43,103 bases of DNA from a virus: the IMG/VR virus record IMGVR_UViG_3300027782_000148, positions 1 to 43,103 of that record; one strand, given 5' to 3'. The translations under genes were made by a program, and so were the position numbers. Within the stretch, counting starts at the first letter, position 1; the number at the start of each line of letters is the position of its first letter. Below are positions 20,657-28,865 of the stretch, piece by piece. Under the pieces are notes generated by a model that searched no databases, was not told the DNA's origin, and worked only from the letters and a program-made list of their open reading frames with translations.

Positions 20657-21640
20657 ATGGCCCTATTCATTCAATCTGCTAACGCTCTTGTTAGCCGAAT
20701 CGCAAGTTGGGTAGGGGCAATTCCAAGCAGCATAGGCATAAACGCTTCGTCATATAACTCTTCTACTGGAGTTATTACTTGCGCTTCTAACCCATCTGCT
20801 TTGGTTTTAATAGGTGACTTTATTGGCCCCAACATGATGGGTCCGTTTGCCGCTGTTTTAGCTGTTAGCTCATCTACCATCACAGTCAATGACCCAGATG
20901 GCGTGTGGACAGGTATCACCTATCCAACAACTATTCTAAAATTGCCTTCAGCATCAGCTTTAGAGATTCAAGCTTGTATCCAGATGGCTGAGCTTAAAAT
21001 GCGTACCATTGAACTTCCCGCTCTGCGCTCAGACCCGTATGCCACTGTCAGCCCATCCACACTGACTACCGATGCACAAGGCATGGCTCCTATCCCTTCG
21101 GATATGTGCTTTCCAATCTTGTTCTTTCAAGAGTCTCCAGCATCTAACCAACCACCAGGTGCTACTGCTTTAGGTCCTTGGATTGTGTATGACCGTGTGG
21201 GTGACCGTGAGATTATCCGTAGGCGCATGATTGACCAGTTGTACATTCGACCTTTTGGTGTGCCACGGGTTATTCGTGCTTCGTTTTCTGAGGTTGGCCC
21301 AAACTATGTGTTTACGCCAAACCCAGGTGATAGCGTGGTCATCAAAGCCTATTACCAAAAGACATTCCCATTTTTGTTCAGCACTACAGGTGATAACCTG
21401 AATCCTATTGTGCAAAGCAACGGGGTACTTGCGTCTTTCCCTGAAGGCTACCTGTATGGTACGTTGTCGGCTTACTACGACAAAAACAAGAACGTAGAAG
21501 AATCTCAAAAATGGGATGCCCGATTTGACGCTTCTTATGGGTTGATTGAAGATCAGAACTACAAAGGTAAGTGGCGTGGTGGTGATCAGCACCTTACATC
21601 TGAATTCCAGCCCCGAAACTACCGCTACAGCTTCAAATAA
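20657..21640 (+). CDS. Putative head-tail adaptor / tail accessory protein
   Basis: 327 aa with aagga site. N-terminal 100 residues are beta-rich (SSTGVITCASNPSALVLIG; STITVNDPDG), then a helical part LEIQACIQMAELKMRTIELPALR at about 105-125 typical of phage head-completion adaptors, then YIRPFGVPRVI, FTPNPGDSVVIKAYYQKTFP and a conserved helix FPEGYLYGTLSAYYDKN (about 258-274). The 'A..xY.xd..' helix after a beta barrel is characteristic of gp4/gp6/T7 gp11-like adaptors. Position before the fibres and downstream of capsid fits. Confidence 0.55.
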   Translation: MALFIQSANALVSRIASWVGAIPSSIGINASSYNSSTGVITCASNPSALVLIGDFIGPNMMGPFAAVLAVSSSTITVNDPDGVWTGITYPTTILKLPSASALEIQACIQMAELKMRTIELPALRSDPYATVSPSTLTTDAQGMAPIPSDMCFPILFFQESPASNQPPGATALGPWIVYDRVGDREIIRRRMIDQLYIRPFGVPRVIRASFSEVGPNYVFTPNPGDSVVIKAYYQKTFPFLFSTTGDNLNPIVQSNGVLASFPEGYLYGTLSAYYDKNKNVEESQKWDARFDASYGLIEDQNYKGKWRGGDQHLTSEFQPRNYRYSFK

Positions 21641-21649
21641 GGAATCAAC

Positions 21650-23317
21650 ATGGCTACAAGTGGTCTTTATGGAAGCACTGCATCAAGTACAGTAGCCCTG
21701 CCTTCCGGTTCAGAATCAACTGGCTTGTATGGCAACAATACTGTATTTGGTGGGACTTACTTTGAATATCTGATTTTTAAAGAGTCAGCTACTGCGCCAG
21801 CAACACCTACGGGTGGATCTTGGGACTTTACAACCAACATAGGAACACCTCCTACTGGTTGGCTTAACTCACCCCCTGTTGCTCCTACCAACACTGTTTG
21901 GTTGTCGCTTGCAATTGTCAATTCTAAGACTCCTACAACATTGGTGTGGTCAGTGCCAGGACCTTTGGTTCAAAAAGGCCCCACCGGACCTACAGGAAGT
22001 GTCGGAGCCACCGGACCAACAGGAGCCGCCTCTACCGTTGCTGGACCTACGGGGTCAGTTGGATCTACAGGACCCACTGGCCCAACAGGCTCCACAGGCG
22101 CTGCTTCTACAGTAACGGGGCCTACTGGGTCTACTGGGCCTACTGGATCAACTGGAGCTGCATCTACGGTGGCTGGGCCTACGGGGCCAACAGGGACAAC
22201 TGGGGCGGCTTCTACAGTAGCAGGCCCTACAGGACCCACAGGTTCAACTGGTGCGGCTTCAACTGTCGCTGGTCCTACGGGTCCTACGGGTTCTACTGGT
22301 GCTGCTTCAACTGTTGCAGGTCCAACTGGACCTACAGGCGCTACGGGCGCGGCTTCCACGGTAGCGGGGCCAACTGGTCCTACTGGTGCTACAGGAGCAG
22401 CATCTACGGTAGTAGGCCCTACTGGTCCTACGGGAGCTACGGGCGCTGCTTCTACAGTAGCAGGCCCTACAGGCCCTACTGGTGCTAATTCAACTGTAGC
22501 AGGCCCCACAGGCCCCACAGGAGCATCTGGAATTGGTGCTGGTACTGTTGTTTCTGTAGGATTGGCTGCTCCATCAATATTTACTGTAAGTGGAAGCCCA
22601 GTTACTTCAACTGGCACATTAACTTTGACTTACAGTGGCACAGCATTGCCTGTTGCTAACGGCGGTACGGGTGTTACGACAAGTACAGGAGCAAGTTCTG
22701 TTGTCCTACGAGATGCCAGCGCCAACATAACTACAAATTCTATTTTTGAAGGTTATTCAAGTGTTGCTGCGGCAGGAACAACTACTACATTAACAGCGGC
22801 ATCAGCTCCTAACTATGTGGTTACTGGATCTGGTGGGCAGACATTTCAATTGCCTGATGCCACTACACTGCCTAATGGTGTTAATTTTACTTTTAATAAC
22901 AACCAAAGTAGCGGAACAATTGTTGTTAGAAACAACTCTGCTACAACCATTACAACGGTTCAATCTGGCGCATTTATTGATGTTAGCTTGCTAAGTAATG
23001 CCACAGCAGCGGGTACTTGGGACACTCATACTTTAGCGCCAGCAAACGTGTCTTGGTCAACAAACACCTTTGATTACGCTGGTTCAATTACTTCGGCTAC
23101 TTGGAATGGTGTAACTGTTGCAATTAATCGTGGCGGTACAGGAGTTTCTACAACCCCAACCAATGGTCAATTGTTAATTGGTAACGGAACAAATTACACG
23201 GTTTCAACTTTGACAGCGGGTTCAAATATTACTATCACCAACAGTGCGGGTGGGATTACAATTGCCTCTACAAGTAGTAGTGGCGCAGGTAATGCTTACG
23301 CATGGTTTCTTGTTTAA
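21650..23317 (+). CDS. Tail fibre with collagen-like repeats
   Basis: 555 aa. N-terminal 105 residues form a globular attachment part. Then residues about 108-300 contain GPTGPTG-x-TG repeats: a 16-aa unit (48 bp) about nine times, with AASTVA interrupting the G-x-y register by one residue. After that [10 protein letters not shown] and RGGTGVST repeat-like elements and beta-rich regions typical of phage fibre shafts. Trimeric triple-helix folding is expected. It is probably part of the short-tail adhesion apparatus. aaggaat site. Confidence 0.75.
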   Translation: MATSGLYGSTASSTVALPSGSESTGLYGNNTVFGGTYFEYLIFKESATAPATPTGGSWDFTTNIGTPPTGWLNSPPVAPTNTVWLSLAIVNSKTPTTLVWSVPGPLVQKGPTGPTGSVGATGPTGAASTVAGPTGSVGSTGPTGPTGSTGAASTVTGPTGSTGPTGSTGAASTVAGPTGPTGTTGAASTVAGPTGPTGSTGAASTVAGPTGPTGSTGAASTVAGPTGPTGATGAASTVAGPTGPTGATGAASTVVGPTGPTGATGAASTVAGPTGPTGANSTVAGPTGPTGASGIGAGTVVSVGLAAPSIFTVSGSPVTSTGTLTLTYSGTALPVANGGTGVTTSTGASSVVLRDASANITTNSIFEGYSSVAAAGTTTTLTAASAPNYVVTGSGGQTFQLPDATTLPNGVNFTFNNNQSSGTIVVRNNSATTITTVQSGAFIDVSLLSNATAAGTWDTHTLAPANVSWSTNTFDYAGSITSATWNGVTVAINRGGTGVSTTPTNGQLLIGNGTNYTVSTLTAGSNITITNSAGGITIASTSSSGAGNAYAWFLV

Positions 23318-23326
23318 GAGGCAAAT

Positions 23327-24547
23327 ATGTCAACTCTAGTTCTTGATACAACCACAAAAACCATTAAGGTGGTTATGTCGGGTGCGGCTGCGACCACAAA
23401 CCCAGATTTCACGGCATCATTTGCTGACAACAACGGAACTACTTTTACAGAAGCCGCAAGTGACGGTGCTTTGACAGGCGCTTCTGATGCAACAGTAGTT
23501 TCTGCTCCTGCCAGTGGTTATCGCAGGGTCATCAAAAAGATTTTTATTGAAAACAAAGACACTGCTGCTGTAACCATTACGGTCAAATACGACAATAACG
23601 GCACACAACGAAACATTGTCAAAGTTACCCTTCAAGTTGGTGATACTTGGTCTACTGACGGAACTTACGACACTAATGGAGCATTAAAGCAAACGCTTGG
23701 CTCTGTTAATTTGAATAGCGTAACAGGCACTCTTGCGGTGGCTAATGGTGGTACAGGTGTAACGACATCTACAGGTACGGGTTCTACAGTTCTTTCAACA
23801 TCGCCCACATTGGTGACACCGTTGCTTGGCACACCAACTTCGGGCGTAGCTACCAACTTGACAGGCTTGCCTTTGACCACAGGTGTTACAGGTACTCTGC
23901 CTGTCTTAAATGGCGGCACGGGCGTAACGACATCTACAGGAACGGGATCGGTTGTATTATCAACATCACCCACATTAGTTACACCTTTGCTTGGTACGCC
24001 GACATCCGGTGTTGCTACCAACTTAACTGGTTTGCCACTGACCACAGGTGTCACGGGTACTTTGCCTGTGGCAAACGGCGGTACTGGAGTTACAACTTCT
24101 ACAGGTTCTGGCAACACTGTATTGTCAACATCGCCTACTTTGGTTACTCCTGTTCTTGGAACGCCAACTTCTGGAACCTTGAGCAACTGTACGGTTGATG
24201 GCACAAACTCTGTTGGCTATTTGAACATCCCTCAGAACAGTCAAAGTGCGGCCTACACATTGGTTTTGGCTGATGCAGGTAAGAACATATATCACCCAGG
24301 CGCGGATACAACTGCACGAATCTGGACAATTCCAGCTAACTCTAGCGTGGCGTTTCCAATTGGCACTGCAATCACGTTTATTAATGACACTTCTGGTGGC
24401 GTAATCACAATTTCAATCACCACAGACACACTGGTTTTGGCTGGCGCTGGCACTACAGGAAGCCGAACTCTTGCAGCCAACGGAATGGCTACTTGCATAA
24501 AAATGACAAGTACACGCTGGATGATTAACGGTGCAGGTCTGACATGA
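23327..24547 (+). CDS. Tail fibre protein with 55-aa tandem repeats
   Basis: 406 aa. N-terminal 120 residues are beta-rich (VLDTTTKTIKVVMSGAAATT; KIFIENKDTAAVTITVKYD). Then about 2.5 copies of a 55-aa unit (starting about [17 protein letters not shown] and containing STSPTLVTPLLGTPTSG), a phage-tail-repeat pattern shared with the preceding fibre. C-terminal part (about 300-406) is a compact beta domain. It overlaps the glycine-rich gene by ATGA, so both are likely made together. Likely a fibre subunit or connector. Confidence 0.7.
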   Translation: MSTLVLDTTTKTIKVVMSGAAATTNPDFTASFADNNGTTFTEAASDGALTGASDATVVSAPASGYRRVIKKIFIENKDTAAVTITVKYDNNGTQRNIVKVTLQVGDTWSTDGTYDTNGALKQTLGSVNLNSVTGTLAVANGGTGVTTSTGTGSTVLSTSPTLVTPLLGTPTSGVATNLTGLPLTTGVTGTLPVLNGGTGVTTSTGTGSVVLSTSPTLVTPLLGTPTSGVATNLTGLPLTTGVTGTLPVANGGTGVTTSTGSGNTVLSTSPTLVTPVLGTPTSGTLSNCTVDGTNSVGYLNIPQNSQSAAYTLVLADAGKNIYHPGADTTARIWTIPANSSVAFPIGTAITFINDTSGGVITISITTDTLVLAGAGTTGSRTLAANGMATCIKMTSTRWMINGAGLT

Positions 24548-25416
24548 GTGGAATTTTTCAAGCTATGCTGGTGGCTACTTCTGCTGCCCCATCTACTTAC
24601 ACCATTGACTATCTTGTAGTTGCTGGCGGCGCTGCTGGCGGGTACAACGCTGGTTCTATATATAACGGCGCTGGTGGTGGTGGTGCAGGTGGGTATAGAG
24701 CAGTAACAAGCGTATCTGTAAATCCAAGCGTAGTCTATACAGCTACTATTGGCGGAGGCGGCGCTTCCGCTTCTGGTGCTGGCGCTAATGGCACAGATTC
24801 TTCTTTTATCGGCACTGGAGTTAGTACAACATCTACTGGGGGCGGTGGCGGCTCTGTTGGTAGTAGTATAGCGGGAAAAACTGGCGGTTCAGGCGGCGGC
24901 GGTGCTGGCAATGGTTCTGGCCCCGGAACATCAGTTGGTGGCGCAGGCAATACGCCATCTACATCCCCAAGTCAAGGTAATAATGGCGGCAACGGTCAGG
25001 GATATACTTACCCTTGCGGTTGCTGTTATGTTTGCGTTGATCGAGGCGGTGGTGGTGGTGGCGCTGGGGCAGTGGGCGGTGCAGCAGGGGGCGCAGGCGG
25101 TGCTGGTACAGCTTGGTCTGATGGGGTTACTTATGCTGGCGGAGGCGGCGCTGGTATATATTCTAATTCTGGAAGCGCGGGAGGCGCGGGAGGTGGGGGC
25201 GCAGGTGGAAGCCCAGCAATTGCTGGAACCGTTAACAAAGGCGGTGGCGGTGGCGGTGGTGGAGGTAATGCTAACGGTAGAGGTGGCGCAGGCGGCTCTG
25301 GTATTGTTATTGTCCGTTATGCTGGCACAACCCAAAAAGGAACAGGTGGAACTGTCACTACAGCGGGTGGATATACCTATCACACCTTTACATCTTCTGG
25401 GACGTATACAGCATGA
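24544..25416 (+). CDS. Glycine-rich putative receptor-binding protein
   Basis: 290 aa, of which Gly is by far the commonest residue. YLVVAGGAAGGYNAG (about 23-37) and a GGGGAGGYR element begin a glycine-rich domain (Gly_rich_2 type, by memory); polyglycine sandwiches are known from phage adhesins such as gp38-like tips. A unique CGCCYVC cluster lies near residues 159-165 and could form a disulphide or metal site. A C-terminal TVTTAGGYTYHTFTSSGTYT caps the fold, as in that family. Overlaps both neighbours. Probable fibre tip. Confidence 0.65.
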   Translation: MSGIFQAMLVATSAAPSTYTIDYLVVAGGAAGGYNAGSIYNGAGGGGAGGYRAVTSVSVNPSVVYTATIGGGGASASGAGANGTDSSFIGTGVSTTSTGGGGGSVGSSIAGKTGGSGGGGAGNGSGPGTSVGGAGNTPSTSPSQGNNGGNGQGYTYPCGCCYVCVDRGGGGGGAGAVGGAAGGAGGAGTAWSDGVTYAGGGGAGIYSNSGSAGGAGGGGAGGSPAIAGTVNKGGGGGGGGGNANGRGGAGGSGIVIVRYAGTTQKGTGGTVTTAGGYTYHTFTSSGTYTA

Positions 25417-25850
25417 GCTACTTTGCCCAAATTGACGATCAAAATATTGTCCAGCGAGTGTTGGCTATTGACCAAACCGAAATTGACACTGGCAACTGGG
25501 GCAACCCAGCTAGTTTTGTGCAAACCAGCTACAACACCCGTGGCGGGATTTACTACACACCAAACACCAACACGCCTGACCCAGATCAGTCTAAAGCGTT
25601 TCGCAAGAACTACGCAGGCATTGGGTTTGCATGGTTGCCAAATGGCCCAGAAGGTGCAGGATTTGTCCCTCCATCTCCATACCCATCATGGGTAATGAAC
25701 AGCTTTTCTTATCAGTGGGAAGCGCCAGTTCCAATGCCAGTGCCAAACGATCCTCCATACTACTACTGGGATGAAACTACAGTATCTTGGGTGCTCACAC
25801 CAGGAACAGACACAACAGCACCAGGAAGCGCACCTAATGTTATTGGTTAA
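25413..25850 (+). CDS. 145-aa conserved phage tail-region protein
   Basis: Starts MSYFAQIDDQNIVQRVL, then SFVQTSYNTRGG, RKNYAGIGFAW (about 68-79), PPSPYPSWVMNSFSYQWEAPVPMP. This order of short motifs (QxSYN..., RKNYAGIG, PxPxPSW) is well known from structural-region proteins of cyanophages and other aquatic phages; function unknown, presumably virion or fibre associated. ATGA overlap upstream and 14-nt overlap with the cupin gene. Confidence 0.7.
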   Translation: MSYFAQIDDQNIVQRVLAIDQTEIDTGNWGNPASFVQTSYNTRGGIYYTPNTNTPDPDQSKAFRKNYAGIGFAWLPNGPEGAGFVPPSPYPSWVMNSFSYQWEAPVPMPVPNDPPYYYWDETTVSWVLTPGTDTTAPGSAPNVIG

Positions 25851-26148
25851 ACCGCTGAAAAACCTTGGCTCTCTTCGGGGGGCTATGTACGATTTTGAAA
25901 AGGCTGGCGACATCCTTCCAAAGCACAACCATGCTGAAGAAACCGCTCACATTACAGTTGTGGCGCGAGGAAAAATAAAAGTGTATTCCCATGATTGGGA
26001 ACTAGAAGCCATAGCAGGTCAACTGCTGGATTTTCCCGTTGGTCAACCACATGAATTTATGGCTTTAGAAGACAATACTAGAATCTTTAACATCATCAAA
26101 AATCCAGTCATTACTGCGGAATATGTGACTATGGATCAACCTGCCTAA
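25837..26148 (+). CDS. Small cupin-domain protein
   Basis: 103 aa from the ATG at 25837. Cupin motif 1 is visible as PKHNHAEETAHITVVARGKIKVY (residues about 27-49, two His and a Glu), motif 2 as GQLLDFPVGQPHEF (about 62-75). Such single-domain cupins bind a metal and may act on a sugar or small ligand. Neighbouring a glycosyltransferase, it could take part in modification of fibres or host sugars; this is inference only. No Shine-Dalgarno, overlapped with the upstream gene. Confidence 0.65.
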   Translation: MLLVKPLKNLGSLRGAMYDFEKAGDILPKHNHAEETAHITVVARGKIKVYSHDWELEAIAGQLLDFPVGQPHEFMALEDNTRIFNIIKNPVITAEYVTMDQPA

Positions 26149-26170
26149 TTAACATAGTATTGGAATTGGA

Positions 26171-27235
26171 ATGAAAATAGCCGTTTACGCCATTAGTAAG
26201 AACGAACAAGAGTTTGTTCACCGTTTTTGTGACTCTGCCAAAGATGCTGACCTCATCCTGATAGCAGATACTGGAAGCACTGATGACACGGTTAAATTAG
26301 CCCTTGAATGCGGAGCAAGGATACATGACATCTGCATAAGCCCTTGGAGGTTTGACAAAGCCAGAGATGCCGCCTTATCCCTTATTCCAAGAGACTTTGA
26401 TGTCTGTATCAGCCTAGACCTAGATGAGGTCATGGAGCCTGGTTGGCGTGAAGAGATAGAGCGTGTTTGGACAGCAGAAACCACCCGTTTGCGGTACAAG
26501 TTTGATTGGGGTTCTGGGATTTCTTTTTATTACGAGAAAATCCACCACCGTCACGGGTATCACTGGCATCACCCTGTACATGAGTATCCCCGTCCTGACG
26601 GCAGGATTACAGAGGTCTATGCCCAAACAGACATGCTTTTGGTTAGCCACCACCCAGATCCAACCAAATCCCGTGGGCAATATATGCCCTTGTTGGACCT
26701 TGCCATCCAAGAAGACCCGCTATGCCCCCGCAATCGGTTCTACCATGCACGGGAATTAACCTTTTACAGTCGATGGGAAGAGGCCATAAAGGCCCTAAAC
26801 GCTTATCTGGCTATGCCACAGGCTACTTGGCAGAATGAACGTGCCTATGCCATGCGTTTGCTGGGTAAATCCCATGAGGAACTAGGACAAGGTTGGGACG
26901 CATTGAAGTGGTATCGCTTGGCAGTTGCTGAAGCACCTAACACCCGTGAGACTTGGGTAGACCTGTCTATGTTCTGTTACCGCAACAGTATGTGGATTGA
27001 GTCTTATTCAGCAGCCAAATCAGCCCTTGCGATTACTAATAAAGAGCTTGTGTACACAATGGATCCTTTAGTCTGGGGTGAAAAGCCTTGGGACTTGGGT
27101 AGTATTGCTGCTTGGCATCTTGGGTTAAAAGAAGAAGCTGTCGGATTATGTAAAAAAGCTTTAGAATTCAACCCTACAGACACCCGACTTATTCGCAATT
27201 TAGAACAGATGTTGGAGCCTACTACGGTGGAATAA
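26171..27235 (+). CDS. Family-2 glycosyltransferase with C-terminal TPR-like helices
   Basis: 354 aa. N-terminal GT-A domain: MKIAVYAISKNEQEFVHRF, DTGSTDDT (about 33-40), and the metal-binding LDLDEVM (about 81-87, D-x-D). From about 180 on, helical repeats follow (YHARELTFYSRWEEAIKALN, MRLLGKSHEELGQG, LIRNLEQMLEP), resembling TPR repeats in cellular protein-modifying transferases. In a tail cluster it may glycosylate virion fibres or alter the host surface. Good ggaattgga site. Acceptor and sugar cannot be deduced. Confidence 0.75.
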   Translation: MKIAVYAISKNEQEFVHRFCDSAKDADLILIADTGSTDDTVKLALECGARIHDICISPWRFDKARDAALSLIPRDFDVCISLDLDEVMEPGWREEIERVWTAETTRLRYKFDWGSGISFYYEKIHHRHGYHWHHPVHEYPRPDGRITEVYAQTDMLLVSHHPDPTKSRGQYMPLLDLAIQEDPLCPRNRFYHARELTFYSRWEEAIKALNAYLAMPQATWQNERAYAMRLLGKSHEELGQGWDALKWYRLAVAEAPNTRETWVDLSMFCYRNSMWIESYSAAKSALAITNKELVYTMDPLVWGEKPWDLGSIAAWHLGLKEEAVGLCKKALEFNPTDTRLIRNLEQMLEPTTVE

Positions 27236-27236
27236 C

Positions 27237-28865
27237 ATGAGCGATTACCAAAGATTACGAACTCCGTTTCCCCAGATGAGCTTTACACCAGATGTGCCAA
27301 GCAATGCATTGGGGCCAAACGAATACAACAGTGGGCGTAATGTTGAGGCTGACGTTCGTGGCATTAAGAAAATCTATGGTGAGCAAGAGATCTTAAGTAC
27401 TATTTCCAACTTGCCAATTTTTATGGATGGTGGTTTTCGGGGTGAAGCTCAATGGGTTTATATTGTTGCCACACGGGATAGTTCCAACCGTGGTCGCTGG
27501 TATCTAATTACTACCGCTGGCATCTCCAACATTACACCAGGTGTGGGCGCTAACCCTGCGGCATTCCTGACAGGCTACACGGAAGATATTAACATTACCA
27601 CTTCTTGGGTGGGCAACGTCTTTTTTATCAATGACGGCCTTGCCTCACCAATGTATTTGTTGCCTACAGCAACAGAGATATACAAATACGATGCCGCTCC
27701 AGACAATTATGTGTGGAACTACGATATTGGTGTATCGGCTACACGGGCTGGGTTTGTCAGGAACTTCTGCTCTCCAAACGTGGGCAACATCCTGATTGCA
27801 GGTAATATCACCAAAGACTACACCTCTTCTGGCTTGACAATTAACTACCCAACAACTGTCCGGTGGTCACAAGCCTTTGCTAATACAGGTGTCCCCGCTA
27901 CTTGGGTTCCCACCTTGTCGAACGTGGCTAACGAACAGGAAATTCCTGTGCGTGGTCCTATTGTTGATGGCTTCTTCCTTGGTGGCAATTTCTATGTCTG
28001 CTCCTACTGGGACACAGTTGTTTTCAGTCCAATTGCTTATCAAAACAGTACAGCGCCTATTTTTGGTGTGCGATTGTTTAATCAGGGCCGTGGTCTTATT
28101 AACAATAACTGCTGGTCTAATACTGATACCAATGTATATGGTGTGGATAGCCGTGACATTTGGGTATTCAATGGTTCAGACTTTGCTCCGCTAGGCAACC
28201 AACGGGTCAGGGATTACTTCTTCGGTAATCTGTCTACAACGTATTCTGATCGTATTTTTATGATCAACAATACTCAAAAAAACCAGATTGAGATTTATTA
28301 CCCCGATTTAACCTCTTCTGGTTGGTGCAACAAGATGCTGTCATACCGTTATGACTTGCAGATCTGGAATGCCCCCAAAGACATTGCCAATGCCTGTATG
28401 GGGGCAGAAGCTCCTGTATATACGGGCGGTGTGTTCAAGTTTGCCTCTCGTACAGTAACTTATGCTCCTGCTGGCGCATCCAGTAAGCTGATTCAAACCA
28501 ACATTGGCAACTCTTTTATTAACAGCGCAGCAATTCCTACGTTGTTTGAACGCAACAATATGGTTTTACAGGGCAGCCAAGGACCCGTTCCTTACTCTTC
28601 TAAAATATATATTCACCGTGTTTTGCCTGAAATTGCAGGTACAGGCACAATTGACATCACTCTTGGGGGCGCGAACTCTACTGCCCAACCAGCGACCTAT
28701 GGTCAAACAGGCCGTGTGAGCATTGTTACGGACAATCCTTGGGTGACTACCCAGCAGAACAATGTCCGTACAGTGTCCGTTAAGGTAGAGTCCAATGACG
28801 CTACAGACGCATGGAATTTAACTGCACTTAACTGGCAAGCAACTGTTGTTGAGGATGCGTTTTAA
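27237..28865 (+). CDS. P22 gp10-like tail hub protein
   Basis: 542 aa. Starts MSDYQRLRTPFPQMSF; the beta-propeller-like body has VYIVATRDSSNRGRWYLIT, AFLTGYTEDINITTSWVG, NILIAGNITKD and VYGVDSRDIWVFNGSDFAPLGNQRVRDY (about 297-324), which are the signatures of the P22 gp10 family (tail hub closing the DNA channel). C-terminal domain beta-rich. It is preceded by the glycosyltransferase with a 1-nt gap and followed by TAATG overlap, so it belongs to the tail transcription unit. Confidence 0.75.
   Translation: MSDYQRLRTPFPQMSFTPDVPSNALGPNEYNSGRNVEADVRGIKKIYGEQEILSTISNLPIFMDGGFRGEAQWVYIVATRDSSNRGRWYLITTAGISNITPGVGANPAAFLTGYTEDINITTSWVGNVFFINDGLASPMYLLPTATEIYKYDAAPDNYVWNYDIGVSATRAGFVRNFCSPNVGNILIAGNITKDYTSSGLTINYPTTVRWSQAFANTGVPATWVPTLSNVANEQEIPVRGPIVDGFFLGGNFYVCSYWDTVVFSPIAYQNSTAPIFGVRLFNQGRGLINNNCWSNTDTNVYGVDSRDIWVFNGSDFAPLGNQRVRDYFFGNLSTTYSDRIFMINNTQKNQIEIYYPDLTSSGWCNKMLSYRYDLQIWNAPKDIANACMGAEAPVYTGGVFKFASRTVTYAPAGASSKLIQTNIGNSFINSAAIPTLFERNNMVLQGSQGPVPYSSKIYIHRVLPEIAGTGTIDITLGGANSTAQPATYGQTGRVSIVTDNPWVTTQQNNVRTVSVKVESNDATDAWNLTALNWQATVVEDAF

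Noticed and set aside
21970-22617. 215-codon leftward ORF rich in Pro-Val-Gly-Pro repeats
   Set aside because: It is the antisense shadow of the collagen-like repeat in the fibre gene.
24735-25435. Long ORFs in other frames over the glycine-rich gene
   Set aside because: GC-rich repeated Gly codons lack stops in all frames; only the +1 frame has a domain pattern and coupled start.
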